41,486 bases of DNA. It comes from CAIKMD01 sp036490955 (GTDB lineage Bacteria; Pseudomonadota; Alphaproteobacteria; ATCC43930; CGMCC-115725). Shown here one piece after another: positions 40,425-41,486 of the stretch (position 1 is its first letter; every line of letters begins with the position of its first letter). The position numbers and the translations under genes were made by a program. The stretch lies in contig DASXCX010000193.1 of assembly GCA_036490955.1 (NCBI GenBank), forward strand, positions 1 to 41,486, read 5' to 3'. The notes under the pieces were generated by a model, which was not told the origin of the DNA, ran no database searches, and was given only the letters and a program-made list of their open reading frames with translations.

Positions 40425-41338
40425 GGCTGATTTCCTATCGCAGCGGCCAACAGCCGGGCATCGGCGTGATGGTCGATCAAAGCCGTTTCATCGCGCTGCG
40501 CCGTGTGTTGCCCGATCTGCCGCCGACGCTCAAAGATATCATCGGGCAAAACAGCGTGCTGAAGCGCATCGCCGAAGCGATCAAAGGCAATGAAGGCGAC
40601 CTCAAGATCGAGCAGGTCGAGCTCGATCCGGTCATTCCCGACCCGCACGCCACTTGGGCACTCGCGCTCAATTTCCACGCGCATGTCGAGGAGACAGGAC
40701 TCACCACCTCGGCCGATTATCCGCAAATCTTTCAGCGCATGCCGATCAGCGTGCTCGGCCATGGCGATGCGCTCTGGTGCCCGAACCCCGCCATCGCCAA
40801 GACTTTCGATTACGAAGGCGAACTCGCGGTGGTGATCGGCACGCCTGGCCGACATATCCCGATGGCGCGGGCGCTGAGCCATGTCGCCGGCTATGCCTGT
40901 TACAACGAAGGCTCGGTGCGCGAATTCCAGGGTCATAATCGCCAATTCGGCCTCGGCAAGAATTTCGAGCGCTCGGGCAGTTTCGGGCCGTGGCTCATGA
41001 CTCCCGACGAATTCGGCGATCCCAAGACGCATCGCGTGATCACGCGCTTGAACGGCGTCGAGAAGCAGAATGAATCGCTCGAAAAAATGCTGTTCTCGGT
41101 CGAGCAGGTGATCCACTACCTCTCGACCGGCTATACGCTGCGGACCGGCGATGTCATCGCGATGGGGACGCCGGGCGCGCTGAAGAAACCGCCGGACTAT
41201 GTCCCGGGGCCCAATGATTCGCCGCGCATTCCCGGCCGCACGCGCATGAAGCCCGGCGATGTGTGCGAGGTCGAACTCACCGGCTACGGCATTTTGAGCA
41301 ATCCGATCGTCGCCGATCCGACACCGCTCGAGCCCTGA
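40421..41338 (+). CDS. Fumarylacetoacetate hydrolase family protein
   Basis: About 305 residues. The FAH catalytic core (about 75-300) has ALALNFHAHVEE, the metal ligands Glu132 and Glu134 in FDYEGELAVVIG, and TGDVIAMGTPGAL. The usual third-ligand motif NDxSxRDxQ reads NEGSVREFQ, a conservative Asp-to-Glu change. Family members hydrolyse or decarboxylate diketo acids at the end of aromatic degradation. The start at 40421 is preferred over 40415 because AGGGG (40410-40414) is then six bases away, and it overlaps the stop of the short upstream ORF. A palindromic terminator follows. Confidence 0.9.
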   Translation: MRLISYRSGQQPGIGVMVDQSRFIALRRVLPDLPPTLKDIIGQNSVLKRIAEAIKGNEGDLKIEQVELDPVIPDPHATWALALNFHAHVEETGLTTSADYPQIFQRMPISVLGHGDALWCPNPAIAKTFDYEGELAVVIGTPGRHIPMARALSHVAGYACYNEGSVREFQGHNRQFGLGKNFERSGSFGPWLMTPDEFGDPKTHRVITRLNGVEKQNESLEKMLFSVEQVIHYLSTGYTLRTGDVIAMGTPGALKKPPDYVPGPNDSPRIPGRTRMKPGDVCEVELTGYGILSNPIVADPTPLEP

Positions 41339-41357
41339 GCGGAGCCATGAAACGCAG

Positions 41358-41390
41358 AAGGCGGCACCGATCGGTGCCGCCTTCGCTTTC
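41358..41390. terminator. Palindromic terminator between convergent genes
   Basis: An 11-base perfect stem, AAGGCGGCACC (41358-41368) with GGTGCCGCCTT (41373-41383), has a GATC centre and is followed by CGCTTTC. It is 19 bases after the FAH-family stop and 23 bases from the stop of the next minus-strand gene, so it can serve both. Confidence 0.75.
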
Positions 41391-41406
41391 GCACGCGTTT
41401 GACGCG

Positions 41407-41486
41407 TTAGTTCTCGTTCGGCAGGCGCATCTGGCTCCAGCCTTCGAGCGGGAAGCCATGCGTGCCCGTATAAGCATCGCTCTCGT
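41407..41486 (-). CDS. C-terminal end of an unidentified gene
   Basis: The last 25 codons of a minus-strand gene entering from the right edge. The readable end is THGFPLEGWSQMRLPNEN followed by TAA (41409-41407). It is supported by the position of the shared terminator and by sensible composition in this frame. The family cannot be named from so little. Confidence 0.6.
   Translation of the reverse strand, partial: ESDAYTGTHGFPLEGWSQMRLPNEN

Noticed and set aside
1..41486. tRNA, rRNA, CRISPR array, insertion sequence or prophage
   Set aside because: No tRNA-like T-loop and acceptor pair, no spaced direct repeats of CRISPR type, and no transposase, integrase or phage protein was found on either strand by reading.

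Overview
The window is 41.5 kb of GC-rich chromosomal DNA that looks alphaproteobacterial. Signs of this are an ornithine-lipid olsB-olsA pair, a Ros/MucR-type regulator, a Fur of the alphaproteobacterial kind, a TIGR02186 membrane protein beside a TauE/SafE permease, a DUF2244 protein, and SHELRTPLN-type hybrid kinase and partner-switch signalling genes. A member of Hyphomicrobiales or a Rhodospirillales-like lineage is my guess; the sequence alone does not settle it. I see no rRNA, tRNA, CRISPR array, insertion sequence or phage gene.

Left part, about 1-15.5 kb, mostly housekeeping: tsaB-rimI, mucR, fur, olsB-olsA-miaB on the minus strand; a D-Ala-D-Ala dipeptidase and a glutathione transferase on the plus strand; then a minus-strand run murJ, trpS, TauE/SafE permease, TIGR02186 protein, universal stress protein and NifU-domain protein. 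A plus-strand trio follows: a secreted spermidine-synthase-like protein, a membrane protein and a secreted M28/glutaminyl-cyclase-like protein. After it come dapB and, convergent, nth.

Middle part, about 15.5-24.4 kb: small exported proteins with His/Tyr/Gly-rich tails and a Spy-like periplasmic protein; a DUF2244 protein; a VOC extradiol-dioxygenase-like protein; a TetR regulator; an iron-storage pair bfd-bfr preceded by a candidate Fur box; comM; a Rieske oxygenase alpha subunit; and an Asp/Asn beta-hydroxylase-like protein.

Right part, about 24.4-41.5 kb: a Na/Pi cotransporter; a partner-switching signalling island (hybrid kinase, receiver, STAS protein, RsbW-like kinase, receiver-PP2C phosphatase); a likely exported redox cluster (Tat-signal thiamine-diphosphate enzyme, secreted cytochrome c, xanthine-dehydrogenase-type molybdenum subunit without partner subunits); a divergent SDR/LysR pair; an SbmA/YddA-like ABC exporter; and a fumarylacetoacetate hydrolase family gene apparently coupled to a 58-codon upstream ORF.

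The most promising places for something undescribed are the Tat-ThDP/cytochrome c/Mo-enzyme cluster (31.6-36.4 kb), the secreted SAM-fold/membrane/M28 operon (11.3-13.9 kb), where both enzyme-like proteins have altered key residues, and the partner-switch island (26.2-31.4 kb). Many long ORFs antisense to real genes are codon-bias shadows and are left out.
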